Assembly: GCA_945957385.1 (NCBI GenBank)
Contig: CAMFKP010000043.1
Coordinates: forward strand, 1 to 33,100
DNA: 33,100 nucleotides
Direction: 5' to 3'
Source of the DNA: an uncultured Aeromonadaceae bacterium
GTDB taxonomy: Bacteria; Pseudomonadota; Gammaproteobacteria; Enterobacterales; Aeromonadaceae
Shown: piece by piece, positions 8,268-15,516 of the stretch
Position numbering within the stretch: the first letter of the stretch is position 1
Layout of the letters: the number at the start of each line of letters is the position of its first letter
Translations under genes and position numbers: made by a program
Notes under the pieces: model-generated
Databases searched by the model: none
Told to the model about the DNA's origin: nothing
The model's input: the letters and a program-made list of their open reading frames with translations, nothing else

Positions 8268-10046
8268 ATGGGAATTAAGATGGCTCAGTCCGGTCGCCAG
8301 CGTGGTTACGTATTGGTGACGGTATTGATATTAGCAATGGTCGCCAGCATGGTGGCGTTTGTTTCCATTCGTGAAAATCAATTACAAGAGCGCATGAGCG
8401 GTAATCAGCAGAAAATGATTAATGCGCGTCTGGCGGCGGAAAAAGGCATCGCCGCAGCGCTGGATTATGTCAAGACTCAATTAGCCAATGGTACCGATAT
8501 TACAACGATTGCCAATAATGGCGGCATTGCGGCATTACGGGGTAATCCGGATGTCTATCGCCTATCAAATGTTGTTTATTCCAGCACAGACAAACGTTTG
8601 ACATTATTAAGCACCGGCCATGATGTCGGTAATGATGCGACCGCACAATTAAAAGCGCGTTTTGAGTTACGTGCTAGCGGTTCAGCTATTGCTAAAGGTG
8701 TCATTGGGTGTGAAAACTTAGAAGTGACTGGTGGCGGTTTTATCGATAGCTATGACTCCAATAAAGGTGGCTACAATGTAAACTCCAATCGAGCCAGCAA
8801 TGCCTCTGTGGCGATAGTAAACGGTAATGGCATCGAAATCATTGGTGAGCCAACAAAAATACCCGTTGGTTTATCTGTTATTAATGGGGATTTAACAACA
8901 TATAATGGATACGTTCACTCGAAAGGCTCTGGTTCTACTGTTTCTGGAAATGTAACTGCCAATGGTGTGGTCATATTAAATGGCAATACTAATGTGGGTG
9001 GGAATGTTACAGCCAAAACAGATGTAACTTTGAATGGCAATAATAATGTTGGTGGAAATATTCACTCCGGTGGTGGTTTTATCGCAGATTCTGGTTCTTC
9101 GGTACAAGGTGGTGTTTCCGCCAACTCGGTCCGGTTAAATGGTAATACTGTGGTGAATGGTAATGTGGTGGCTACCGGGGAGTTGGTAACTAATGGCAAT
9201 AGCACCATTAAAGGCAATGCTTCAGCCGCCAGTGCTGATTTAAAAGGTACCATCAATGGCAGCTTGTCAGTGGATGGCAACAGCATTGCGACGGACAATG
9301 GCAATGGCAAGGTATTAGGGGGCGTAAATTATAACGCCACTGACCGGTCGAAAAACCCTCAACCCTCTATTCCTGAACCAGGCGTACTGGCTGAGTATTG
9401 CAAAGCGCGCGCTGATAATACCTGGTTGAAGCAACAGCTGGGGACGTTACCTGCCGGTAATAATGGCGAACTGACTAATAGTTCATTTACCAACATGGCG
9501 TCAGCTAATAATAAAACGTATAGCAAATTAGATCTCAAAGGAGATAATGCTGATAATAAGCAGGTTATCGAGGTGACACAAAACACCACCTTATATGTGA
9601 CCGGTGGTGTAACCATGGCGAATCTTATTGTCAAGGTGAGTCATGGTAAAAGTTTGACAATCAAACAGGTGACTAATGGCATAAATGCAGTAGTGGATAT
9701 GAATGATGTCGCCATCCTGTCATCCGATGGTGCACCGCTAGGAACAAGCAATAATGGTGGTGTGCCACCAGTTTCTATTTATACGGATACAGGCGATCAG
9801 GTTAATATCCGTGCTGAAAATCATGAGGGTGTGAATACACCTATGTTTTCCGCGGTATATGCGCCTTTGGCCAATATCGGAATTAAAGCCGGTGCGGGTG
9901 AGTTTTCAGGATCTCTATTGGGGAAAAGTATACAAATTCAAAACCCATTAGGCTTTCATTATGATGAAGGGCTATCTAATGCTGCGGGTGGGGGCGGGGC
10001 ACCGACGTTGAATTTGCTCTCGGTGCTGGATGCCTATCCCGATTAA
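8268..10046 (+). CDS. Large PilX-like pilin with solenoid-like repeat body; candidate tip adhesin
   Basis: A 592-residue protein. Residues 1-13 are a prepilin-like leader ending RQRG; the mature end YVLVTV has no Glu5, as in PilX/GspK tips. QERMSGN at 40-46 and ARLAAEKGIAAAL are PilX hallmarks. From about residue 195 to 345 a glycine/asparagine/valine-rich repeat recurs with 18-residue spacing (LNGNTNVGGNV, LNGNNNVGGNI, LNGNTVVNGNV, TNGNSTIKGNA), the pattern of a right-handed beta-solenoid such as bactofilin. A distinct C-terminal domain follows (APLANIGIKAGAGEFSGSLLGKSIQI, then GFHYDEGL), like domains found at the end of other large PilX-like proteins. The gene is AT-richer than its neighbours and ends at a terminator with no pilY1 behind it. 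PilX relationship is well supported; adhesin role is inferred. Confidence 0.85.
   Translation: MGIKMAQSGRQRGYVLVTVLILAMVASMVAFVSIRENQLQERMSGNQQKMINARLAAEKGIAAALDYVKTQLANGTDITTIANNGGIAALRGNPDVYRLSNVVYSSTDKRLTLLSTGHDVGNDATAQLKARFELRASGSAIAKGVIGCENLEVTGGGFIDSYDSNKGGYNVNSNRASNASVAIVNGNGIEIIGEPTKIPVGLSVINGDLTTYNGYVHSKGSGSTVSGNVTANGVVILNGNTNVGGNVTAKTDVTLNGNNNVGGNIHSGGGFIADSGSSVQGGVSANSVRLNGNTVVNGNVVATGELVTNGNSTIKGNASAASADLKGTINGSLSVDGNSIATDNGNGKVLGGVNYNATDRSKNPQPSIPEPGVLAEYCKARADNTWLKQQLGTLPAGNNGELTNSSFTNMASANNKTYSKLDLKGDNADNKQVIEVTQNTTLYVTGGVTMANLIVKVSHGKSLTIKQVTNGINAVVDMNDVAILSSDGAPLGTSNNGGVPPVSIYTDTGDQVNIRAENHEGVNTPMFSAVYAPLANIGIKAGAGEFSGSLLGKSIQIQNPLGFHYDEGLSNAAGGGGAPTLNLLSVLDAYPD
8916..9290 (+). 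repeat. In-frame degenerate repeats encoding 18-residue solenoid turns
   Basis: Within the large PilX-like gene the NGN-containing unit starts at 8976, 9030, 9135 and 9189, that is 54, 105 (two turns) and 54 bases apart. Nucleotide similarity between units is high (for example AATGGCAATACTAATG versus AATGGCAATAATAATG). Outer boundaries are approximate. Such repeats can gain or lose whole turns without a frameshift. Confidence 0.7.
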
Positions 10047-10067
10047 TTTCCAGAAATAACATATTAA

Positions 10068-10095
10068 AAATAAAGGAGGCTTGCCTCCTTTATTT
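10068..10095. terminator. Rho-independent terminator after rightward pilin cluster
   Basis: Perfect inverted repeat: AAATAAAGGAGG at 10068-10079, loop CTTG, CCTCCTTTATTT at 10084-10095, ending in a T-rich tract. It lies 21 bases after the stop of the large PilX-like gene and should end the operon before the separate PilE-like gene. Confidence 0.85.
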
Positions 10096-10141
10096 ATTTG
10101 TGTGGCAGGGCGTCATGGGTTGAATATATTCCCTGTGAAGA

Positions 10142-10170
10142 CTGACATTGTTATTTCCGGTTATTACATT
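10142..10170 (+). promoter_or_regulatory. Candidate sigma-70 promoter for the separate PilE-like gene
   Basis: CTGACA (10142-10147) and TACATT (10165-10170) are spaced by 17 bases. It lies downstream of the cluster terminator and about 70 bases upstream of the GTG start at 10243, which suggests independent transcription. Confidence 0.45.
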
Positions 10171-10242
10171 GGCTGGCCGACTGGATTAGCCTCAACGACG
10201 ATATTTGATATGGCAAGCCTGCCTGAATTCAAGGAGTAGCGC

Positions 10243-10623
10243 GTGTTGAGAGCCCATGACGGTTTTTCCCTGCTGGAGTTGTTGGTGGCGTTGGCGATAG
10301 TGGCGATCCTGGCCGGCATGGCCTGGCCCGGGTATCAGCAGTGGGTGTGCCAGAGCCGGCGCGGTGCAGCCATCAACCAGTTGCTGACGTTGCAGTTGCG
10401 CCAGGAGGCGTACAAGGTCGAGCAGGGACAGTTCAGTACCAGCCTGGCGGCGTTGGGGCCTGCCAGCGATGAGCATTACGACTATGCGCTCAACACCACG
10501 GCGACGGGGTATTTGCTGACGGCGTATGCGAAAACCGCATCGCCGCAGCGCAGCGACCAGGGCTGCCAGCGGTTGACGCTGGATGTGGATGCGCAGCGCT
10601 GGCCGCCGGCGTGCTGGCCGTGA
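10243..10623 (+). CDS. PilE-like type IV minor pilin, separately transcribed
   Basis: A 126-residue pilin: seven-residue leader, cleavage DG/FSLLELLVAL with Glu5, then PGYQQWVCQSRRGAAINQLL. The C-terminus has the two-cysteine D-region (QGCQRL and PPACWP), matching PilE-like minor pilins. The start is GTG at 10243 with AAGGAG 6 bases upstream; a TTG next to it is an alternative. It is flanked by terminators on both sides and has its own candidate promoter, so it is probably not part of the preceding operon. It is much GC-richer than the large PilX-like gene. Its length equals that of the first pilin in the rightward cluster, but the sequences differ throughout the body. Confidence 0.88.
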   Translation: MLRAHDGFSLLELLVALAIVAILAGMAWPGYQQWVCQSRRGAAINQLLTLQLRQEAYKVEQGQFSTSLAALGPASDEHYDYALNTTATGYLLTAYAKTASPQRSDQGCQRLTLDVDAQRWPPACWP

Positions 10624-10669
10624 ACGATGGCGCGGGCCCGGTGAGACGGTGCGTGCGCAGGCAAAAACA

Positions 10670-10697
10670 CAACAGGCGCCCATCACGGCGCCTGTTG
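10670..10697. terminator. Bidirectional terminator between PilE-like gene and rlmJ
   Basis: CAACAGGCGCC (10670-10680), loop CATCAC, GGCGCCTGTTG (10687-10697), followed by CTTTT on the plus strand and with an A-rich stretch upstream that gives T residues on the minus strand. It lies between two convergent genes and can serve both. Confidence 0.85.
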
Positions 10698-10732
10698 CTT
10701 TTCATCATCTGCGCTGCTGGGCGCCGCTTGGC

Positions 10733-11581
10733 TTATTGCGCCGCAACCAGCCATTCGACGCGACAGCGGGCGTCGGCGTGTTGCGCCAGGCGATCCCGCA
10801 GCCGCGGCAGCAGGCTCGCCAGCTGGGTATCGAGCTGCCAGGGCGGATTGAGGATCAGCATGCCGGAACCGTCCATGCCCCATTCCGCCTGTTGTGGTGC
10901 CACCTGCAGCTCGGCCACCAGTTGCGGACACCCCAGCCGCTCCTGACAGGCTTGCAGCAGATCACGGCTGCGGTCGTTGGCTTCGGCCAGGATCGGGTAC
11001 CAGACGGCATAGATACCGGTTGGCCACTTGCGCAGCGCCTTCTGCAGCGTACTCACCACGCGGCCATAGTCCTCCTTGAGTTCATACGGCGGGTCGATCA
11101 GCACCATGCCGCGGCGTGGTGTCGGGGGCAGCAGGCCGAGCAGCCCTTCGAAGCCATCGCGGTGGTGCAGCGCGGTGCGCGGATCATGGCCCAGATGGCG
11201 GCGCAGGATCTCGATCTCCTGATTGTGCAGCTCCATCAGTGCCAGCCGATCCTGCTCGCGGGTCAGGTGGCGCGCCACCTCCGGCGAGCCGGGATAGAAA
11301 CGCAGCGTCTGCTCGTTCAGCGTCTCGATCACGCTGAAGTAGTCGGCCAGCTCGGGCCAGTCGGCGCGCTCGTCCCACAAGCGGGCGATGCCGTCTTGGT
11401 ACTCGGCCTTCTTCTGTGACCAGTCGCCGCTGAGGTCATAACAACCGCCGCCGGCGTGGGTGTCCAGATAGCAGAACGGCTTCTCTTTTTGCCGCAGTTG
11501 GGCCAGCAGCAGTGTCTCGACGGCATGCTTGAGCACGTCGGCATGGTTACCGGCGTGAAAGGCGTGGCGATAACTCAGCAT
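10733..11581 (-). CDS. rlmJ: RlmJ, 23S rRNA (adenine2030-N6)-methyltransferase
   Basis: A 282-residue protein, close to the 280 of E. coli. It opens with the RlmJ signature SYRHAFHAGNHADVLKH, followed by YLDTHAGGGCYDL (the S-adenosylmethionine-binding region). The catalytic motif DPPYE begins at residue 163. The enzyme methylates N6 of A2030 in 23S rRNA, in the cytoplasm, before the large subunit is complete. ATG at 11581 has AGGAG 8 bases upstream. It is a single leftward gene 69 bases after the ABC-F gene and may be read through from it. No unusual feature. Confidence 0.97.
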   Translation of the reverse strand: MLSYRHAFHAGNHADVLKHAVETLLLAQLRQKEKPFCYLDTHAGGGCYDLSGDWSQKKAEYQDGIARLWDERADWPELADYFSVIETLNEQTLRFYPGSPEVARHLTREQDRLALMELHNQEIEILRRHLGHDPRTALHHRDGFEGLLGLLPPTPRRGMVLIDPPYELKEDYGRVVSTLQKALRKWPTGIYAVWYPILAEANDRSRDLLQACQERLGCPQLVAELQVAPQQAEWGMDGSGMLILNPPWQLDTQLASLLPRLRDRLAQHADARCRVEWLVAAQ

Positions 11582-11650
11582 GAGGGGTCTCCTGTTTCTG
11601 ACGGCGTGCCGTCGATAGCATCAGCATAGTGGGCGGGACAGGCGCGCGGC

Positions 11651-13567
11651 CTAGTCACCGGCGGCAAAGGTCTGTTCGCGCAGCTGCAGATCTTCACTGA
11701 GGGTCATCCACTCCAGCTCAATCGCTTCCAGCTCGCCCGTCAGCGGCCCCTGTTCGGCCAGCAGGGCCGTCAACTTCGGCTTGGCGCCATCGGTATAGAT
11801 CTCGGGATCCGCCAGATCAGTTTCGATCTGCTGCAGGCGCAGCTGGATCTTCTCCATGCGCGCTTCGAGTTTTTCCAACTGCTGTTTCAACGGTCGGATC
11901 GCCTGGCGGAACTCGGCTTCGCGCCGCTTCTGATCCTTGCGTGCCGCGGCCGAGAAGGCACCCGCCTCGGTGGGTTTGTCGGCGGCCGCCTGGTTGCGCT
12001 CCTGCTCCAGCAGCCACTTGTGGTAGTCGTCGATGTCGCCATCGAATGCCTCGACGCGGCCGCCGTGCACCAGATAGAACTCGTCGGCGGTGCTGCGCAA
12101 CAGGTGGCGATCGTGCGAGACGATGACCATGGCGCCCTCGAACCCTTGCAGGGCCAGGTTCAGCGCCTCGCGCATGTCCAGATCCAGGTGGTTGGTCGGT
12201 TCATCCAGCAGCAACAGGTTCGGCTTGTCCCACACCACCAGCGCCAGCACCAGCCGCGCTTTTTCGCCGCCGGAGAAGGGACCGACCGGCTCCAGTGCCT
12301 TGTCACCGTGGAAGCCGAAGCCGCCGAGGAAGTTGCGCAGCTCCTGCTCCGGACGATCCGGGGCCAGCCGGGTCAGGTGGGCCAGCGGGCTGTCGTCGTT
12401 GCGCAGGAACTCCAGCTGATGCTGGGCGAAGTAACCGATGCGCACACCCTTGGCCGGCTCGAGGCGGCCGGAGCGCGGCGCCAGCTCACCGGCCAGCAGC
12501 TTGATGAAGGTGGACTTACCGGCGCCATTGCGGCCGAGCAGGCCGATGCGCGAACCGGGCACCAGGTTGAGCTTGATCTTGTCGAGGATCAGACTGTCAC
12601 CGTAACCGGCGCTCAGGTTCTCCATGACGATCAACGGCGTGGGCAGTGCATCCGGGGCACGGAAACTGAACTGGAACGGTGAGTCGACATGGGCCGGCAG
12701 GATGCGTTCCATGCGCTCCATCGCTTTTAACCGGCTCTGGGCCTGACGCGCCTTGGTCGCCTGGTAGCGGAAGCGGTCGACATAGGACTGCATGTGCGCC
12801 AGCGTCTGCTGCTGCTTGTCGTACATCGCCTGTTGCTGTGCCAGCTGTTCGGCGCGCTGCAGTTCGAAGTCCGAGTAGCCACCGGTGTATTCGTTGAGCT
12901 TGCCGTTCTCGATGTGAATGATGCGTTCGATGACGCGGTCGAGGAAGTCGCGGTCGTGGGAGATCAGCACCAGGGTGCCGCGATAACTCTTTAACCAGCC
13001 TTCGAGCCAGATTACCGCATCCAGGTCCAGGTGGTTGGTCGGTTCGTCGAGCAGCAGCAGATCGGAACGGCACAGCAGCGCCTGCGCCAGGTTCAGGCGC
13101 ATACGCCAGCCGCCGGAGAAGGCGCGCACCGGCGACGCGTGCTGTTCGCTGGCAAAGCCCAGGCCGTGCAGCAGGCTGCCGGCGCGGGCCCGGATGCTGT
13201 AACCGCCGATGGCCTCGATGCGGCCGTGCAGCTCGGCGACGCGCAGGCCGTCACCGTCACGCTCGGCCTGCTGCAGCGCCGTCTCCAGCGCGCGGTATTC
13301 GCGGTCGCCATCGATGACATACTCCAGCGCCGGTTTGTCCAGCGCCGGGGTTTCCTGGGCGACACTGGCCAGCTGCCAGCCGGCCGGCACGGACAGGCTG
13401 CCGTTGTCGACCGTCAGCTCGCCCTTGAGCAGCGCGAAGAACGATGACTTGCCGCAGCCGTTCTTGCCGACGAGACCAACCTTGTGGCCGGGATAGATGG
13501 TGGCGCTGGCGTTATCCAGCAGCAGGGTATTGCCGCGACGCAGCTCGATCTGACTGGCGATGATCAT
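11651..13567 (-). CDS. yheS: ABC-F ATPase, YheS type
   Basis: A 638-residue soluble protein with two ATP-binding domains and no membrane segments. Domain 1: Walker A GKNGCGKS at 34-41, signature FSGGWRMRLNLAQAL, Walker B LLLLDEPTNHLDLDA. Domain 2: GLLGRNGAGKST, FSGGEKARLVLALVVWDKPNLLLLDEPTNHLDLD. A charged linker (ERMERILPAHVDSPFQF) sits between them and a coiled-coil tail follows (RQAIRPLKQQLEKLEARMEKIQLRLQQIE). Length and order match E. coli YheS (637). ABC-F proteins act on ribosomes to relieve stalled or inhibited translation. The ATG at 13567 overlaps the stop of the AraC-like gene as ATGA and has no good ribosome site, so coupled translation is likely. Confidence 0.94.
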   Translation of the reverse strand: MIIASQIELRRGNTLLLDNASATIYPGHKVGLVGKNGCGKSSFFALLKGELTVDNGSLSVPAGWQLASVAQETPALDKPALEYVIDGDREYRALETALQQAERDGDGLRVAELHGRIEAIGGYSIRARAGSLLHGLGFASEQHASPVRAFSGGWRMRLNLAQALLCRSDLLLLDEPTNHLDLDAVIWLEGWLKSYRGTLVLISHDRDFLDRVIERIIHIENGKLNEYTGGYSDFELQRAEQLAQQQAMYDKQQQTLAHMQSYVDRFRYQATKARQAQSRLKAMERMERILPAHVDSPFQFSFRAPDALPTPLIVMENLSAGYGDSLILDKIKLNLVPGSRIGLLGRNGAGKSTFIKLLAGELAPRSGRLEPAKGVRIGYFAQHQLEFLRNDDSPLAHLTRLAPDRPEQELRNFLGGFGFHGDKALEPVGPFSGGEKARLVLALVVWDKPNLLLLDEPTNHLDLDMREALNLALQGFEGAMVIVSHDRHLLRSTADEFYLVHGGRVEAFDGDIDDYHKWLLEQERNQAAADKPTEAGAFSAAARKDQKRREAEFRQAIRPLKQQLEKLEARMEKIQLRLQQIETDLADPEIYTDGAKPKLTALLAEQGPLTGELEAIELEWMTLSEDLQLREQTFAAGD

Positions 13568-14298
13568 GAGGATGTCCGTGCTGAAAGCGGGGAGGGTGCC
13601 AGATAGCGTTGCTGGCACTGCTGATACTGGGCGGCGCTGGCCAGGCCAGCCTGGCGCCAGGCGGCCTCTTCACTGTGGCCCTGGCGCAGCAGCGTCTGGG
13701 TTTGCAGCAGTTGCCACTGCTCCTGCCAGCCGATCAGGCTGCAACCGAGCTCGTGCTGGAACAGATCCATCACCTCGCGTGGCGACAGTCCCTGTTCGCG
13801 CAGGCAGGCGTTGGCTATCGCCGTCAGATCCTGGCCCTGCATCAGCTGCTGCAGCGCGGTCTGCAAGCCGGCCGGCAGTGCGCGCTGTGGCTGGTTGTGT
13901 ACCTGCCACTCCGGCAGAAGATCGCCCAGCAGGCGCAACAGGCGCCCGGCGTGGCCCTGCCAGTCATGGGGGGGTGGCAATGTCAGCAGTCGCTGCAATG
14001 TGGCGACCAGCAGCGCATCCCCATGGATAAAGCCGGCGGCGCTGGGGCGCGCACCGCTGACCCGCAGCGAGAAGCGGATTCGGCTGAGACAGGCGCCTTG
14101 CCACAGCGTCAGGCCATGCAGGCAATCGGCGGGCAGCCAGAACAGATCGCCGGCCCGCAGCACCTGTTCGTGGCGGCCGAGGCGCAGCAGGGCCGAGCCG
14201 GCGCTCAGGTAGAGCAGCTGGTCGGCGACGGCACGCCGGCGGCCAAGCGGCAGCAGGATCGGCGTAGTTTGGGTGTCAATGTGAACCGGATAGAACAT
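13564..14298 (-). CDS. AraC-family-like transcription regulator
   Basis: A 244-residue protein. The N-terminal half (to about 100) has cupin-like ligand-domain character: LLYLSAGSALLRLGRHEQVLRAGDLFWLPADCLHGLTLW. The C-terminal half (about 140-235) resembles an AraC double helix-turn-helix: LSPREVMDLFQHELGCSLIGWQEQWQLLQTQTLLRQGHSEEAAWRQAGLASAAQYQQCQQRYLAPSP. The usual conserved positions are loosely kept, so it is a divergent member. Ligand and targets are unknown. Its stop overlaps the start of the YheS gene, so the two are co-expressed, and it is divergent from slyD. A TATAAT sits at 14331-14336 on its strand. Confidence 0.82.
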   Translation of the reverse strand: MFYPVHIDTQTTPILLPLGRRRAVADQLLYLSAGSALLRLGRHEQVLRAGDLFWLPADCLHGLTLWQGACLSRIRFSLRVSGARPSAAGFIHGDALLVATLQRLLTLPPPHDWQGHAGRLLRLLGDLLPEWQVHNQPQRALPAGLQTALQQLMQGQDLTAIANACLREQGLSPREVMDLFQHELGCSLIGWQEQWQLLQTQTLLRQGHSEEAAWRQAGLASAAQYQQCQQRYLAPSPLSARTSS

Positions 14299-14330
14299 GG
14301 AGGCCTGTCGGCTGCGTTGAATTGGCGCCG

Positions 14331-14336
14331 ATTATA
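14331..14336 (-). promoter_or_regulatory. Candidate -10 box for the AraC-like/yheS operon
   Basis: On the minus strand this reads TATAAT, a perfect -10 box, about 33 bases upstream of the ATG at 14298. The -35 region 17 bases away is poor, as can occur at activated promoters, possibly autoregulated. Confidence 0.4.
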
Positions 14337-14483
14337 CGGAAAAAGGGGCGTGGGGACACATTTTCACGCCAAAAGCGCCGTGTCAGCGCCCTGGCTGCGG
14401 TAGGCGGCGGTTTTTTTTTCCGGTATGCTGATGCGCAGTTTTTCCAGCCGCTCATGGGGCGGCGCCAACAGCGGGAATCCGAC

Positions 14484-15095
14484 ATGAAAGTAAGCCACCT
14501 GAGCGTAGTTACCCTCGACTATACCGTTTCTGATGAGTCTGGCGATGTGCTGGACAGCACCGAAGGCCGCGAGCCGCTGGTCTACCTGCACGGCGCCGGT
14601 TTTCTGGTTCCGGGTCTGGAAAAGGCCCTGTATGACCGCGCTGCCGGCGACAGCTTCGAGCTGAATGTCGATGCCGCCGATGCCTATGGCGAATACGACG
14701 AAGATCTGGTGCAAAAGGTACCGGGCGAGCTGTTCGATGGTATGGAAGTGGCTGAAGGCGATACCTTCGTCGCCGATACCGATGATGGCCACCGTCCGGT
14801 GACGGTGGTCGAAGTGGCGGAAGATTTCGTCAAGGTCGATGCCAACCACCCGCTGGCCGGCGTCAACCTGCACTTCAACGTCACAGTGCGTGATGTGCGT
14901 GCCGCGACGGCCGAAGAGATCGCCCACGGCCATGTTCACGGTCAGGGTGGTCATCATCATGAGCACGAGGGCTGCTGCGGCGGTCACGGTCACGACCACG
15001 GTGACGATCATGAGTGCTGCGGTGGCCACGGCCATGCTCACGAGCATGACGATGACCACGAATGCTGTGGCGGCGGTGGTTGCGGTCGTCACTAA
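14484..15095 (+). CDS. slyD: SlyD, FKBP-type peptidyl-prolyl isomerase and metallochaperone
   Basis: A 203-residue cytoplasmic protein (E. coli 196). The FKBP half opens VVTLDYTVSDESGDVLDST and contains PLVYLHGAGFLVPGLEKAL; the insert-in-flap domain is residues about 70-130 (GEYDEDLVQKVPGELF... ITY-like end NVTVRDVRAATAEEI). The tail, from about residue 150, is almost entirely His, Cys, Gly, Asp and Glu, with HECCGGHGHAHEHDDDHECC-type repeats. SlyD assists folding at prolines and delivers nickel to hydrogenase maturation proteins; the tail binds metal ions. ATG at 14484 starts the FKBP domain; more upstream in-frame starts have no ribosome site. A terminator follows at 15126. Confidence 0.96.
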   Translation: MKVSHLSVVTLDYTVSDESGDVLDSTEGREPLVYLHGAGFLVPGLEKALYDRAAGDSFELNVDAADAYGEYDEDLVQKVPGELFDGMEVAEGDTFVADTDDGHRPVTVVEVAEDFVKVDANHPLAGVNLHFNVTVRDVRAATAEEIAHGHVHGQGGHHHEHEGCCGGHGHDHGDDHECCGGHGHAHEHDDDHECCGGGGCGRH

Positions 15096-15125
15096 GCGAC
15101 GCGGCCGTACGCGGTCGGTGTCTGG

Positions 15126-15153
15126 AAAAAGCCCTCCCTTGCGAGGGCTTTTT
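15126..15153. terminator. Rho-independent terminator after slyD
   Basis: AAAAAGCCCTC (15126-15136), loop CCTTGC, GAGGGCTTTTT (15143-15153), with further T residues. It is 31 bases downstream of the slyD stop. Confidence 0.92.
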
Positions 15154-15193
15154 TGTTGCTGTTGGCCGCCGTGTCGCGATATTCGCCATCATC

Positions 15194-15235
15194 ATTGCCG
15201 CGATGACAGGGGCGATTGCCGCGATGACAGGGGCG
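15194..15235. repeat. Perfect 21-base tandem duplication
   Basis: A 21-base unit starting ATTGCCGCGATGACAGGG occurs twice, at 15194-15214 and 15215-15235, with no mismatch. It lies between the slyD and dxs terminators and is outside any supported gene. Confidence 0.8.
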
Positions 15236-15464
15236 GGCGTGATGAATTCGACTCACCGCCGGCAATGATATATTTAATGCGACCGGCGCAGATTATTTTA
15301 TAATTCGAGTATTAATATCGCAGTTAATTTCAGGGCGCTTTATTTTTTAATTAATGCCATGATATTTAAATAAAAAATATATTCAGCCCTCGCGCCATTT
15401 ATTTAATATTTCCGTCGATAGATATTGGCTAAATATTATTTCATTGGTGCGGAAATAAATAATA
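15236..15464. other. AT-rich non-coding stretch between slyD and dxs
   Basis: About 230 bases, strikingly AT-rich compared with the GC-rich genes on both sides, containing runs such as TTATTTTTTAATTAAT. No gene, RNA or clear regulatory dyad is visible; both flanking genes end toward it. Confidence 0.6.
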
Positions 15465-15489
15465 TAACGGCCGCAATGAGCGGCCGTTA
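15465..15489 (-). terminator. Rho-independent terminator after dxs
   Basis: TAACGGCCGC (15465-15474), loop of 5, GCGGCCGTTA (15480-15489). On the minus strand the stem is followed by TATTATTTATTT. It lies 28 bases after the dxs stop. Confidence 0.85.
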
Positions 15490-15516
15490 AGGGTAGCGTG
15501 AGCGGGGCTGGCTGCT

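Noticed and set aside
14364..15092. A 242-codon open frame antisense to slyD
   Set aside because: Its Thr/Val/Ala-rich start is the mirror of the His/Cys-rich slyD tail, and slyD is certain.
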